From Crotophaga sulcirostris (lineage: Eukaryota > Chordata > Aves > Cuculiformes > Crotophagidae): a stretch of 64,000 nucleotides of DNA. The notes beneath the pieces were generated by a model, which saw nothing but the letters and a program-made list of their open reading frames with translations, was not told the origin of the DNA and did no database searches. Position numbers and translations under genes: made by a program. This document shows, piece after piece, positions 35,801 through 48,545 of this stretch; the first letter of the stretch is position 1, and the number at the start of each line of letters is the position of its first letter. The stretch lies in assembly GCA_013397455.1 (NCBI GenBank), contig VYZB01000168.1:1693321-1757320 (forward strand), read 5' to 3'.

Positions 35801-38800
35801 TAAACTTAATCTTGTAAACCTTTCCTTGAGCTCACTGTTTTCCAGAATATTCCTTAATTTATCTTACTTGCTTTCTTATCCATGAAATCAATGTTTTTGG
35901 GTTTTTTTCCCTTGCTTTTTCTTCCATGATCTACATGTGACCACATCAGGGTAGCATGCTTCTCATGAAGCTTTGACACTGCAGACTATGTATGGAAAAA
36001 AATAACTGTTATGTGCAAGGAAATTCCACCAAGTTTTACAAGTGACAAGGAAAGCCACTGTGAATGACCACATTACCTTAAATTACAATATTGAAAGCAC
36101 TGGCGAATGTACTGAATGGAAAAAAAGTTCCATTCAGCTTGGACCACATCAAATATCTTCTGATATAAATGTAAGAACAAGAGTGACAGAGGCAGACTCA
36201 ACTAAAACTGTGACAAACACACTGGTCACAAATCCTTTATAGATTTCATGGACTCTGGTTTTTGTTGACTTACAAGAAAATGAATGTTGTCTCAGGTTAT
36301 GAACCTGAGTTATCAAATTGGGGGAAAAAACTTGTATTTTGTAGTAGGAAAGTCTTTCCATTCTTGTTTTGTAGCTACAAAAATACTGGAAAAGATCCCC
36401 TCTGTAATAGGTTTCAGAAAACGAAGCTAGAGCCTGTAGACTGCAATTATTCCTGCAGTTGCTGCTCTCTGACTCACTTTTACAGTTACAGAGGACAGAG
36501 ACTTGTAGAGCATTGGAGGGGCCAGTGAGGTGTTAAGGATTTTTTAGTTTGGGACTTGATGGTGGGATCTGAAACTTTAGAGTCAAGAACTTAAGGAGAA
36601 GTATAATGTCTGGCTGCCTCAAAATTAAGGCTACACAACTGCATGGCAAATTTAGCTTAGTTTGTTGTTGCTTTGTCTTGTTATCTACCTTTGTCACATA
36701 TTTATCAACAAATGTCTGAACACCAGTTCAAGTAAGACATTGTTAAACAGAAGTATTTGTTACTTGTGCAGGTCTGGATCATAATAAAAGACAGACATAA
36801 GAAACTAAAAGTTATTACGTTTTAGGTATTTACATAATGGTACTAACTACTTGAAGTCAAACAAGAAACCTATAGTGAACAAAAGAAAATTCTTGGTTTT
36901 GAGGTCTAAGATGAACATCCCAAGAACCTTGACGCTACATTTTACAGCTATATCTGAACACAGCAGTACAGTATCTGGTTTAGAAATTCTCAGATGTGAG
37001 ACATTTCATTTTAGCTGTTACATATCAAAGTGGAAAGGTTCCATTTTTTCCTTACCCTTGTTACGGTAACTAAGAGTCTCATAAACCGACATTATTCACT
37101 ACCATGGTTCCATTGCACAAATACTACATTCACTTAACTCTTACAAAAGGCTCTGGTTTACTATAGCTTGATAGAGATGCACATCAGAAAGATGATGGAC
37201 ATTTTGTCTAACACACACCATTGCCTTGATTTGTATTCTGGCAGAGTGAATAAGAAACTGGAGCTGGAGGAAAAAGGTTAAAGACAGAACAAAAGCTAAC
37301 CTCTGGCCACCTCCCTGACAACATGAGATAATCATGCTGTCCACAGGACAAGCCATTCAATTGAACAATAAATTGAGAGCATTTCCTCCTTGAAGTCACC
37401 TTGGCATACTGAGATACTTAATATTAAGAAGAAAAAGTCATCAGTGGACATTCATTAGAAAATGTGACTCTTGTTGGATAATTTAAGTGACAAAGTCAAA
37501 CATTTGAAGCACAGACATCTTGTCAACATAATGTTTTTCACAACTGCAATAAATTGGGAGACTGCAGTTTGTGCTGCAGAAACTTGTTTGCCAACAGTTG
37601 CAAGTTTAGTTGACCAAATTAATTTTGGATAAAAACACCCAGAAGGATAAAACATTGTTAATGGCTGCATTTTCATGACAGGATTCTCCATGGGATATCA
37701 ACTCAGTTGAACAGGAAAGAGTCAGTCTCTGCAGCTTGCTAGTTCCCATAATACTCATTAATTTGTTTAGTTCAATAGCTATAAAAGAGTATCTTCTTTC
37801 AATAAAACACTTACAATAAAATGTTTCTGACAAGTAGCATTTTTTTTATATAATAATTTTGTTTGGCATCTTTTGGCAATCATTTTAGTTCCATCTATAG
37901 ATCTTGAAAAGTGAAACAGTTTTACATGAGATTTTCCCATACATTTGTCACACCACTTTGAGAACTTATGCAGAAATATTTATTTCTCACTGACGTTGCT
38001 AGCAGGATTCTAGACTATATTCTAGAAAGCTAATAGAGATGGACAAAGTGAATAAGCAAATTTTGTATACCTAAATTGAAGCTATTTTCCTTTTATGTTC
38101 CGTTTAATTTCATTGAACATTCTTTGGTTTAGTTTATTCATGCCTGGCAGTACTGTGCATTTATCAAAGTTGCTATGTGAGAAGTGGAAAATGACCTTCT
38201 GACAGAAAGTGAAATTCTCAATGCATTTTTTTCCTGTCTGCACTCCAGAAGTAAGTGATGGTCCCACCCACCGCTGTTTCTGGAAGACCCCATTCTTGAT
38301 TTCAGAGTCAAATCACAATTCACTGATTTTGAAACAGAGCTACCCACTAATGGCAAAAGCCCTAGACCAGACTTCAGAGTCAGCATAATCTTCCAGCAGG
38401 AGGACTGCTGAGACTCTTCTTTTCTGCTCCATTAGTTTTACCTGGCTCTTTCCATTTAGAGAACTTTCAGATAGCAAATGGCCTATGCTAAGCTTGACAC
38501 TCAAGAAACTAACATAAATTTGAATAAAACAAATGCAGAAAACTAAACTGGCCTTTTATGTTTACTGTGTGCAAGTGAAAAAACAACTTTCACAATGAAG
38601 TTCATAACTGATGTTCATATTAATAAGTGAAAGAAGTATGGATTTTTTAAAAAAATGCAATGACTCTAAATTGTGACAATAACATCTTCAAATCAGTTTG
38701 CATTGCAGATTAATTGAGCTTAGAAAATTGTCATCCATCATTCTGAGAATACTTTAGTATGTTGAAATTCAAAGCTTAAAAGTTAATTTTAAAAATAGAA

Positions 38801-40309
38801 TAAGTTTTTAAAAAAACTGAGGCTACTTACATATAGGAAAGAACTGAACAAAAAATAGTAAGAAATAAGGAAGAAAATTTTTAAAATGCTTAAATTAATT
38901 TCATAAATCCTAAATCAAAGAAAGATACAGAGGGGGGAAGAAAAATGAAAACCCAACAACAACCTGCCAATCTCCCCCCAAAACTAACAAACAAACCTCC
39001 CTTCTAAATCATGAAGTTCAAAATCTGGTATTTAACTGACCACTAGCACGATAAATAAAGACTTAAATTCAGCATGTCAGCTAAACTGGAGAATAGGGAA
39101 GCCAAAAAACCCTTTGCCACCTGGGCAGGGAAATCTGAAACACTGTGTTGAGAATTTTCTCTCTCATTCTTATTGCTTTGAAATAAAATTCAATAAATAT
39201 CAGGATTAAAAAAGAAGGGAACACTAGTGCCAATAAAATTTACAAACTCAAATGAAAGATTTCTCCATCTCTCTAAATATCCTACAATAAACTCATAAAA
39301 CCCTGGTTTCTTAAACAAGAGGAAAGTGCTTTCATTTATCATACTTGCTATGTAAAAGTCATTGTTTCAAAAGCTACAGTCTTTGCTTCTGATAAGGTTA
39401 TACTATTATTTTCCAGCTCAAGTCTTACCTGAGGCCCACAGTAATGCTTATTACATATACACTAGAGCCAAGGCATGAGCAAAATGACTCAGTGAATGGC
39501 TGAATGAACTAACTGAAGCCTTTAGAAAAACTTTTAGATACATCAGGAATCACTTCTCTTTGTCCTCACTGAAACTTTTACACTTCCAACTTTCAGAAAG
39601 AAGAAAATATTTAAAGATATACTCCCAACTTGAAACCTTGACCATCCATATTTATTGCACTATCATGATTTTTCCAAGTATACAGTTTTGGGAAAAGAAA
39701 ATATCAAAGGGGTCTGTAACTTAGCAGAAAAGACTAGATTAATTAATTTTGAAAGGTAAATTCAGGTGAATTCACATAATAAATAAACATACAATTTTAA
39801 TGAGGAATTAAAACTACCCATAAAAGTGGCTTATTCATCACAGTTCGGGCCTCAGATAAAAATTGTCTTTCTGGAAAAGATACTTTAATCAAAGACAAGT
39901 TACTGAACTCAGCACTGGAGTCAAGGGTGAAGTTCTCTGGCTGGTATTGCACAGAAGGTTAAGCTAGAGTGCTGTAATTATTTTTTTTAAACACAAATGC
40001 TGAATGGGCCAACTAATAGAGATGGTATGGTAGATACAGCAGAATTGGTCAGGAATGTGATATTTGCATCCTTGACTGTGGTGACCAAGAGGTAGCATTG
40101 AGAGAAGCAAGGTAGATAATAGCAGTGCAAAGATCCTGGGTTTCAGAAGTGTAGTTTTTGGTTTGTTTGGGGAATTAGTAAGTACTAACACTAGGAGGCC
40201 ACCCTGAAGGACAAAATCTTCTAGAGAAACCTTCTCAAAGAACCAGAAAGATTCATTTTGTACTACAAAGACACAGGTAGACATGACTGGACTTCAACTT
40301 TGCTAAATG
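32864..40309. other. Unique AT-rich non-coding sequence
   Basis: About 7.4 kb with no gene and no interspersed repeat that I recognise. Two complex, repeat-free stretches, about 35640-35860 and 37490-37700, could be non-coding conserved elements, but no specific motif cluster makes the case. All open frames are shorter than 110 codons and without family resemblance. Confidence 0.45.
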
Positions 40310-41170
40310 TGAGAAATAATACAGAAACATCATCTATGCATCTAAGGATGGAATTAAGAAGGTCAGATCCCAGATGGAGTTAAAACTAGCAAGGGATGTC
40401 AAAGTCAACAGGTTCCTGAGGGTTTGGTACCAACAGTTTAACACCTCTGTAAGCAATCTGAACTACAGGATACACTGTGTCCTCATCAAAGCAAAATAAC
40501 TGCATGGAACAGTGCCAGACAGGTAGCAGGTCTGTAGAAAAGGGCCTGGACTGTTGCTAGAGCAAGTTAACAGCGTATCGTCTTGGTAACCCAGGCTAGT
40601 CGTATAATGAGCATCATTAATGAAAGCATAACCACCAAGTTTTAGGGAGTGCTTATTACCCTCTACCTGGCATGTATGGTGTACCATCTAGAGTCTTGTG
40701 TCCCAGTTTGGCCTTTCAAAACAAAAGAAGAGTTCATAAGAAGATGACCAGAACAGTTAGCAAGCTGGATTATATTACATGTACGTTAGTCTGAAAGAGG
40801 AAGACTAAGGGGGACTATTAGTTCAATCATTAATTGCAGCCATGACAGAGGTGATAGAACCAGACCACTCTCAAAGATACACAGAGTAAGGACAAAAGAC
40901 AATGGTCCCAAATTGCAGCAAGTGGAATTGTTATTGGATATAAGGAAAAACAATATCATCATAATAAAAATTGTTACTGTAACAGGTTGCTAAGAGAGGT
41001 GAGAAGGGTCTTCATTCTTGGACATCTTCAAAATTTGTCTGAAAGAAAAGCTGCCCAACTTGATCTAACTTTACAACTCTCTCTGTGTTCAGCACATGGT
41101 TGGATGATCTTCAAAGGTTACTTCAAGCCTAATTTTTATCAGTCTGTGAGATCTTTTGACTTTAAAATGC
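40310..41170 (+). mobile_element. Very old CR1 LINE, plus strand
   Basis: Highly diverged CR1 recognised by the order of family phrases: 'ctgtagaaaagggcctgga' (40532-40550, cf. 'ctgtagaaaaggacctggg'), 'ccctctacctggcatgtatggtgtaccatctagagtcttgtgtcccagtttggc' (40660-40712, cf. 'cctctacctggcactggtgaggccacatctggagtgctgtgtccagttctgggc'), 'gacagaggtgatagaaccag', 'ggatataaggaaaaacaatatcatc' (cf. 'ggacattaggaagaaattcttc'), 'aacaggttgctaagagaggt' (40981-41000) and 'ttggatgatcttcaaaggttacttcaagcc' (41100-41129). The left limit is uncertain and the reading frames are destroyed. Confidence 0.8.
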
Positions 41171-43009
41171 ATGAATGGAGAAGAGTTTAGAGCATGCTGG
41201 ACTGTTTTTAAGAGGGAACAAGTTTACATGTAAACATAAACACTTTATTTCTCACTGTTAATGAACAAAACAGACACGCATATTCACCACAGTTTATGAG
41301 AACGAGTTTTTAGAAGTTCCTGTATCTACGAACTACTCAGGATAGATAAGACTACTTTGTTCCTACTGCTAAGTAAGAAACTCCATTATGAGCTTAAAGT
41401 TAGTTGAGATAAATCAGACTCCGACTGAAAGGTAGACTAAATTAAAGGGGAATATTAGTTTCAGAATAAATATTTGAACACATGAGTTTGATTAAAAGAA
41501 TGAAGATAATACAATCAAAATAGAATTAAGTAAAATAAATAAACTTTAAAAAATAATAATTAACTTTTCCAAGGCACTTTTCATTCACACATTTCGAAAC
41601 TGAGATTTAAGAGGAAATTTGTAACCTCTGTGTTCTGAGTAGCTGTATTGAACTTTTGTTTGAATAACTTCTGAAATGACACCCACAATCCTAAATAAGG
41701 TGCTTGTGCTCATAAGAAGTGCCTTGAGAAATGTGTGCCTTGAGAAACTCAGCATGATATTCACAAAAAGACACCTGCTAAGTGACTTCCTAGAATCCTA
41801 TTTCTTCCTGTGATTTGTGAACCTTACTCATTGCATTTAAAAAATATCCTCCTTAAAGCGAGAAGTGCATCTTAGAAATCTTTATGGAAGTTGAAGAGGG
41901 GTCACTAGAAGCTAGTTTTACGTAGCAGCTCAAATATTTGAACATTTATAAAGAATAAAACATAGAGGCGTTAGTCTAGAAAAGGAGAAAATCTCTAACT
42001 TACCTATCTCCACACAGTATCCAACATCTAAATTATAGATAACTATGACATACTTCTTTCCATTTCTTCCTACTTCATCTGTATCAATATAATCCATAAT
42101 TAATTAGGGGATGGGATAGCAGAAATTAAAAATTGTTCCATATATATATACATAAATCTTCAGTTTCTAGTCTGGATGCCACAAAGAAGTTTATGGTCCT
42201 CATGGATTCCTTCTCACCTGGAGTGATAAGGTAAAATGCATTTTTTATTGCTGTGACTGAGAAGGTTTTCAAAAAGAAGCTCCATTCTAGTAATGAAATT
42301 AGAGTTATCCTTACTTTCCTTTGCCTTTGTTCTTTTGCTTATCCTTTAGATAATCATGAATTCTTTCACAAAAGAGAAAACATCAGAAAGGTGAGAGCAC
42401 ATTACTCTCCTTGGGGTTTTCTTGCTTTTTTTTTTTTTTCTTTTTGGTTCTCAGATATACTGACTACATCTCAGAAGAGAGAAACAAAGGGATCCTTCCG
42501 CCAAAGCTCCATATTGCTGTCCCAAGAAAATTCATTTACTGTAAATTATGTTACACCTTGTTAACTGTATTTGAATGATTGCCTTGGCATCAAAGAAATC
42601 TGGAAAGCTACCAAAAACTGGATATGAAAATCTGCTTTTCTGGGGATATTTGATGTCACTTTTATAGGAAAAAACTTTTATTGAACTGCCTATACTCGAT
42701 CAAGTTCATCTGACTTTAAAACCCATTCTTATCTAGAAGAGATCAAGTCTTCTTGAAAATCTTTCAGAAATCTAGCTTAAAATCATTAAAAATGTACATT
42801 CAGGCAGCTGTACCAAACCTTCTGTGTGCAAACTGGATACTTACTTAACATACAGTGTTCATTTTTTTGTTTAATTTTCCAACATACAGTAATAACAATG
42901 GTAAGTATGGATCACATGTACTACAAATTGAGCAGAACATCCCTATGCAATGTTTGTAGTAGATGTAGTCAACCATTGTTGAAACAATGATACACTTTAG
43001 ATGTAAATG
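41171..43009. other. Unique AT-rich non-coding sequence
   Basis: No gene or repeat recognised, apart from a 16-bp tandem duplication built on 'gtgccttgagaa' (41719-41746) and a T-tract (about 42428-42440). Confidence 0.5.
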
Positions 43010-43190
43010 ACAGAACACTGGAATGGGAACTAGGAGATCTGGATTATATTTATGGCTCTGCTATAACCTGCTGTATGACCCTTAGTAAATCACAACACCT
43101 TTTGTTATTCTATTTCCTTATCCATATTTATACATCTACTTCATTTAGAAGACAAGCCTCTTATGCAGGGAATCTTCCTTGGTAATATTA
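43010..43190 (+). mobile_element. MIR/CORE-SINE-like ancient SINE
   Basis: 'gaactaggagatctggattatatttatggctctgctataacctgctgtatgacccttagtaaatcacaacacc...tatttccttatcc' follows the MIR core and tail order: 'ggagacctgggttc...ggctctgccactgacctgctgtgtgaccttgggcaagtcacttaacc...gtttcctcatc'. It is diverged but co-linear over about 110 bp. MIR-related SINEs are old and shared across amniotes. Confidence 0.78.
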
Positions 43191-44149
43191 CTCAATGCAT
43201 ATTTAGGTATCTTATAAATTACTTTATTTTAATTATGGTAATGTTAAGAAATAATATCTGTGAACAGAGTGGTATTACACTATGCATAGCCTATATAAAT
43301 CTAGGACAGTGACAGGACTATTCTTTCAGTTAATAGCTGTAGGAATACAGAGAAAACTGAGAATAAAAGGGAATATTGTACCTTCAGCTAAAATCAACAG
43401 CGCAGACTCAAGATCACTAATAAATCCATTAATTTTAAAAAATTCTACTGCAACTGTGGTAAGACAATAGCTTAATAATCAGGTCAGGAAAAAGGAGATA
43501 ATTTCACTTTGAACACAGTTTACTGAAGGAGCTATAGTCACTTAGGAGATTTTACCATATCTGAATTTCAAATGTATCTTAATTTCCACTCTAATTCCAT
43601 ACAACATAAGCTTCAATATGATTCCACCCTTAGTTTTATTGTATCAGGCATTCTTGATCTGATTCTTAACCCCCGTTTTTGTTACAGGTGTTCATGTAAG
43701 ACACAAGTATATAGTGAATGAAAATAGTGACCTAAGCATTAATAGCATATTTTGTGTCTGAAACCACACTTACTTTGCTTTGGGGCAAATGGCAGACAAG
43801 ATGCAAAGGAAAGGGAAAGCATGAATATGAGACTTAATTCTATGAAGTAAGTAAGAGCAAAGCTCATTAAAAAAAACCCCAAAAATACAAGAAAGAAAGA
43901 AAGACAAAAGAAAAAAACTGTTTGCTTGATTTTCAAATTTCAGTTCAGTTTTAAGTAACATATTAGGCTTCATTTCTGGAGTTACAAGATCTGTTCTCCA
44001 TTAGGTAGATAACAAATTAAATGTATTTCAGGTACCTTTCATCATTCTTTTTATTCTGTTCATCACAAAATCAACAGTGCCCCATCCAGTCTGTAAATGA
44101 AAACTATCATTCAAAGTAGCAGTGAGTAGAGACATTGCAGATCAGAATT
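43191..44149. other. Unique AT-rich non-coding sequence
   Basis: No feature recognised. A purine-rich patch near 43868-43918 (AAAG-type) gives Phe-rich minus-strand frames at 43739-43973 that are not credible genes. Confidence 0.5.
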
Positions 44150-44265
44150 GATTTAAACGGGTTGATGTAAATGGACTTTATCAGGTCCTGATTCAGCAAA
44201 GTGTTTGAACATATGCATAGCATTTTGTACTCGATCAGTTCCATTGCTTACCAGAGGTAGAGTTT
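44150..44265 (+). repeat. Old reptile/bird interspersed repeat fragment
   Basis: 'caggtcctgattcagcaaagtgtttgaacatatgcatag...cagttccattgctta' (44181-44250) resembles a repeat common in reptile and bird genomes that reads 'gggcctgattcagcaaagcacttaagcatgtgcttaactttaagcatgtgagtagtcccattgac'. I recall it as a widespread ancient element, probably a non-autonomous DNA transposon, but cannot name the family with confidence. Confidence 0.55.
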
Positions 44266-46224
44266 TGTATGCATTATAGCTGGTTCAGAGCAGTTACGTT
44301 AGTCTCTTACTACCAGGGAAAGAATAATTCATAAACATTAACCAAGGTTTGCTCTTGTACAGCAATTGGACAGCAACTTTTGGAAGCACAAAGCCAGAGT
44401 GTAGACTATAAATATATAATGGCTGATATTGAGAGGCTGTGGATAGGTTGTTTTGTAAAAGCACTAGAAGTTTTTTAAAAAAATGATTCTACAAATATGA
44501 AATTCTCATAATACAAGTAGGGGAAGAAAACCCAAACCCTCAAATTCAACTAGAACAATATTTTTGTTTAGCGTTTGGGGTTTTTTTGTTGTTGTTGTTT
44601 TGTTTTGCTCCAACAAATAATTAAATTATATTTTCCATTTTGCTTCTCATAAACTTAGTGCCTGGTGCCACAAAATCAAGACTTTCAAAACTTCTCAAAC
44701 AAATGTTGGAGTGGTAAAAGGTATTATCAGTTTAAATTTGGCACAAACATAGTACTCAGGTGTACTTGAAGTTATGATGAAATATATGTATTTATGCAAG
44801 AAAAAAAATCCTTAAAATGACATTTTTTGAATATTGAACAAGAGTTTTCCATTATGTCACAGACACTTGCATGACATTGTTATGATTAATAAATTAAGTA
44901 AAAGTAGATTAGTGAAAAATAGTTCTGAATTTCTGCTAAGTGTGCTGACCATATAGAAATTGATGACCTGGAGTTAGGCAACTTTGATTTCTACATGCTA
45001 CAACTTATGAATGACCTCCAAGCTACAAAGGCTTTTCTTAAATTTCTTCTTCCAAAGTTATTCCATTCTCTATAAAATTTTAAAGCATTTACAACTTTTA
45101 TTCTTAAGGTTCTAAAAATAATTCCACAGAGTACATCTACAGTAGTAATTTTTTTGAAGTCCAGATTCTTTCTCTGCTCCCTGTTGCACTACTTTTCCGG
45201 GGAATGGTAATTATTTAAATAAAAGAACTGCAGTGAATTTGTCTCTCTTTTAGTGCAAAGCAGGCAGTGAATTTGGGATTCCTATGTTCTAAATGAGTGT
45301 TGCAAGCACTGGATTATAAAGGCAAAATCAATCATAACTACCAATATGCCTACATTGGAGGGAAAGTGATCTTAGCAGTTGCAGTGGTCGAATTTCTTCT
45401 TACTCTGCTAGACACACAGATGACTGTGCTGCTTTGCGCAACCTTTTGAATGCACTTGGAGAAATACCATTTGCCCCTTATTTGAGCTGTTATCTGATCC
45501 ACTGGAACACAGCCTTCATAGGGAGAAGAATTCCCATTGTGTGGAAACAGCTACCCAGGGTGCCAAGGAAGCCTCTCAGCCTACCTAAAGGTGCTATAAT
45601 TGGGAAAGAAAATCCTTAACCGTCTGAAGAAGGGGGCTGATAACTAGTCATCTCATTAGGCATCCTGGGGAAAGAATATTCATTGTAAACAAAGCAGTGT
45701 TCCAGAGTACTTGGGTACTCCCTCAATGTTCTTGGTGTTCTGCGTGTCTGAGAAGAGTTCCCGTCAGCACCTGAGATTTACCATCAGTCACATCCCTCTG
45801 GACAACTATTACCTGGGTCATGGACAAGTCAGGTGATATTATACAACTAGTGAAAAATTACACGTACTTTGTACTACTAAACAATCTTAGCTTTCCAAAG
45901 AGAAAGGGCATAACCAGACTATCTACCGGAATCTGTTTCTTATCTGTGGTCTTCCCATTGCCTGCGAGAAAAACAAATGAGAAACAACAAATCTGTGCCA
46001 GGTAGCATACTGAAAATTTAACAGTAGAGAAAGTTGAGCTTTTGCGCCTCGGAACATCTCTTGGCACAGTTTACTCTGTAGATGTATTCAAAATGAGTGT
46101 ACACAGGAACCCTGAAATTTGAACTGTTACTATTTCAATGCAGTTCTTTAGTTCAGTTGTCACTGAAGTGCTCCATGTCTACATCTCTACATGGATCATG
46201 TTGAAGTTCAAATCTGTCTCGTGT
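44266..46224. other. Unique non-coding sequence
   Basis: No gene or repeat recognised. A T/G-rich patch (44576-44606) is simple sequence. The somewhat more GC-balanced zone at 45290-45830 has open frames of about 60 codons with no family resemblance. Confidence 0.45.
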
Positions 46225-46590
46225 TCATAGAATGATAGAATCATCTGGTTGAAAAAGACCTATGAGATCATTGATTCCAACAGTACTCATCTGCTGCTAA
46301 ACCATCTCCCCGAGCACTTCATCTACTCATCTTTTAAGCACCTCTAGGGATGGTGACTCGACCACCTCCCTGGGCAGCCTGTTCCAGTGCCTGACCAACC
46401 TTTCAGTGAAGAAATTGTTCCTAATGTCTAATCTGAATCTCCCCTTGGCACAACTTGAGGTCATTTCCTCTCATCCTGTCGCCTGTCACTTGGGAGAAGA
46501 GACCAACACCTACCTTGCCACAAACTCCTTTTGGGCAGTTTTAGACAATGATAAGCTCTCCTTTCAGCCTTCTCTTCTCTAATCTAAAAT
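46225..46590 (-). mobile_element. CR1 LINE 3' end, minus strand
   Basis: Intact 3' terminus 'catagaatgatagaatcatctggttgaaaaagacctatgagatcat' (46225-46270), then the 3' UTR phrase 'aagcacctctagggatggtgactcgaccacctccctgggcagcctgttccagtgcc' (46337-46392). C-terminal ORF2 remnants follow ('gaggtcatttcctctcatcctgtcgcctgtcacttgggagaagagacc'). It is 5' truncated near 46590. The 3' UTR layout matches the nested copy at 6917-7350, so they are probably the same subfamily. Confidence 0.94.
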
Positions 46591-47072
46591 ATATTCACGC
46601 ATACTTTTCATAAAAATGAGATGTGACCATCAGGAGAAGAAAATTTGTCCTATACTGCCTTTGTTGTCAACTCAAATGCTTACTCATCCTCAAAGCAGAC
46701 AAGTGGACATGCTGGCTGAGAGTGATCCCTTGCTCAAACTTAGCTTGCTAAAGGTAGGTGTTTATCTATATAAAATGAGTTAGAGGAATTATGTGCTAAA
46801 ATTTCCTTCTGTTCACCACTCATTCCAGTGAGGGAAACTCATCATCCAGATGATGAGTCTGCACATATACATTACCTTGTTAGGTGAAGGGAATCCAATT
46901 GTGTGTGCTTAACTGATAACTCTTTTTATCTCCTCTACTGTTTTGGCAATATCTCATAACCAGGGAAATTCTCTAAAAAGGACCCCAAAATTGCCCTTTG
47001 CCAAGTGGAATTTGCAAAAGTAGAGCTCCTGTGTCTGAATGATAGAGACCCTGCAGGCAGGAACAAGTGAAG
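46591..47072. other. Unique non-coding sequence
   Basis: No feature recognised between the CR1 and the LTR. Confidence 0.45.
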
Positions 47073-47612
47073 ATACTGGGTCTGGGTGGGATGGACATAA
47101 TTTCTTTCACAGCTGCTTGTATATAGTACTGTTGCAGGTTTGTGGCCAAAACAGTGTTGATAATGCTAACATTTTAGCTATTGCTAAACAGTATTTTCAC
47201 AATGTCAAAGTCTTCTCTGTTTCTCACTCTGCAGATCCAATAACAAGACTGGGGATGCACAGGGGGCTGGGAAGAGGCACAACCAGGCAGAAGATCCAAA
47301 ATAACTGGAGAAGTATTCCATACAGTATAACCTTAAATGTTCAGCAATAAAATAGAAAAGTGGGAGGTTTGGCTAGGCTTTGATCTACACATGGGAGATG
47401 GTGAGACCTTTGCATCACTTGTTTTGTTTTGTTTTGGTTTTTTTCTCTCTTCTTCCACTTCTCCACTTATTAAACTACGTTTAACTCAACCCTTGAGATT
47501 TCTTACTTTTGGCCTGCTTTTCCTTTTCCTCCATCCTACGGGGAAAGAGAATGGAGAAATGAAGGAGCAGTTGTGGGGTGCTTCACTGTCTATTGGTGTT
47601 AACCAGGGAGTA
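47073..47612 (+). mobile_element. Degraded solo LTR, avian class III ERV (ERVL-type)
   Basis: About 540 bp whose phrases match, in order, a common avian endogenous retrovirus LTR as I remember it. 'ctgggtgggatggacataatttctttcacagctgcttgtat' corresponds to 'ttggctgggatagagttaattttcttcatagtagc'. 'tttgtggccaaaacagtgttgataatgctaac' is followed by 'cacaatgtcaaagtcttctctgtttctcactctgc', then 'gactggggatgcacagggggctgggaagaggcacaaccaggcag'. A TATA-like 'cagcaataaaatag' lies near 47341-47354, then 'tattaaactacgtttaactcaacccttgag' (47469-47498, polyadenylation region) and 'ggggtgcttcactgtctattggtgttaacc'. No internal gag/pol sequence flanks it, so it looks like a solo LTR. It is old: the terminal TG...CA ends are eroded. 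Boundaries are approximate. Confidence 0.8.
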
Positions 47613-48179
47613 GTAAAAATTTTGGGCAGTATAGACATTCCCTCTTAGTAGCACAACTATGCCTTCTCCATATCTTAATGATAGACCCTGCACTTACAGG
47701 CTTCAGATTCTCCTACAACATTTGGTTATGGTGCAATTAGCACTTTATTGTATTAAAACTTCTATCATAAATGATGATATAATAAAAATCACTGTTCATC
47801 CACAGGTTTTTGGTTTGGTTTTCTTTTTTCACCCAAATGAAGCTACTCTTCTCCAATAAAATAACATAATTGAAATATATATTCTTACCTCAGAAATAAG
47901 AACACCATAATTTCCTCTTCTGCTATTGCAAACCACAATGCAAGGACTCATGTTACTTTACATAAACATTTCTATAAAAACTACCAAGAAATGGAAGAAA
48001 ATGCTGTATTAACTTATTTGCACTCTAATGAACATGCCGGATCATTATGGCCTTTTTTTGTCTTCCTCTCTTTTTTTTCCTTCCTTCCTTTATTTTTCTT
48101 TCTTTTCAGAATTTTTCTCCTGATTCTATTTTTTTTTCCTTCTTCCTAAATGGACGCTTGAATAGAACTATCTGGTTTA
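47613..48179. other. Non-coding sequence ending in a pyrimidine-rich tract
   Basis: No gene recognised. It ends in a long T/C-rich stretch at 48051-48148 (CTTT, TTCC and T runs), which directly precedes the candidate regulatory block. Confidence 0.5.
48051..48148. repeat. Pyrimidine-rich low-complexity tract
   Basis: Nearly continuous T/C on the plus strand with TTCC, CTTT and T-run subunits and few interruptions. Confidence 0.75.
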
Positions 48180-48545
48180 GAAGATGAGGCTGACTGATTA
48201 CTGTAATTCATAGGGCCTTAATTAGCTGCACAAACCATTAGCTACAATTAGACTATTATAAAACACTTGATGCGCTGTGTCAACCATGGGGGCTCATTTA
48301 TTCTTGTGGCAGGGAAGGGAGGGGGGAAGGGGAAAAGAGAGCACTGTACAGCCGAGCATGCTAATAAAGAATGATTTTTGATTTAAGATGTTGCCGATAG
48401 TGCCTCAAAATTAATCTCAATAGCTGTCTAATTTGTGTCGGTGGATGGTATATTTATTGTAAAATGACACCAAAGCTAAATGAGTTACCTGAAGCAGGAC
48501 TGCTAATGTCAGCGCCTGGAGACGCAACTCCATATGCCATAATAC
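48180..48545. promoter_or_regulatory. Strongest candidate conserved non-coding element / enhancer
   Basis: A 360-bp repeat-free block with a texture unlike the surrounding sequence, dense in homeobox-type cores and other factor-like sites: 'ttaattag' (48218-48225), 'ctacaattagac', 'cacttga' (NKX2-like, 48264-48270), 'attcttgtggc' (RUNX-like), 'tgctaataaag', 'aattaatctc' (OTX/bicoid-like TAATC) and 'tgtctaatttgtgtcgg'. CpG-containing words (gatgcgctgtg, cagccgagc, ttgccgatag, gtgtcggtgg, cagcgcc) persist at a spacing unusual for AT-rich neutral avian DNA, where CpG decays. This resembles developmental-gene enhancers in gene deserts. The target gene is unknown and conservation is untested. Confidence 0.45.
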
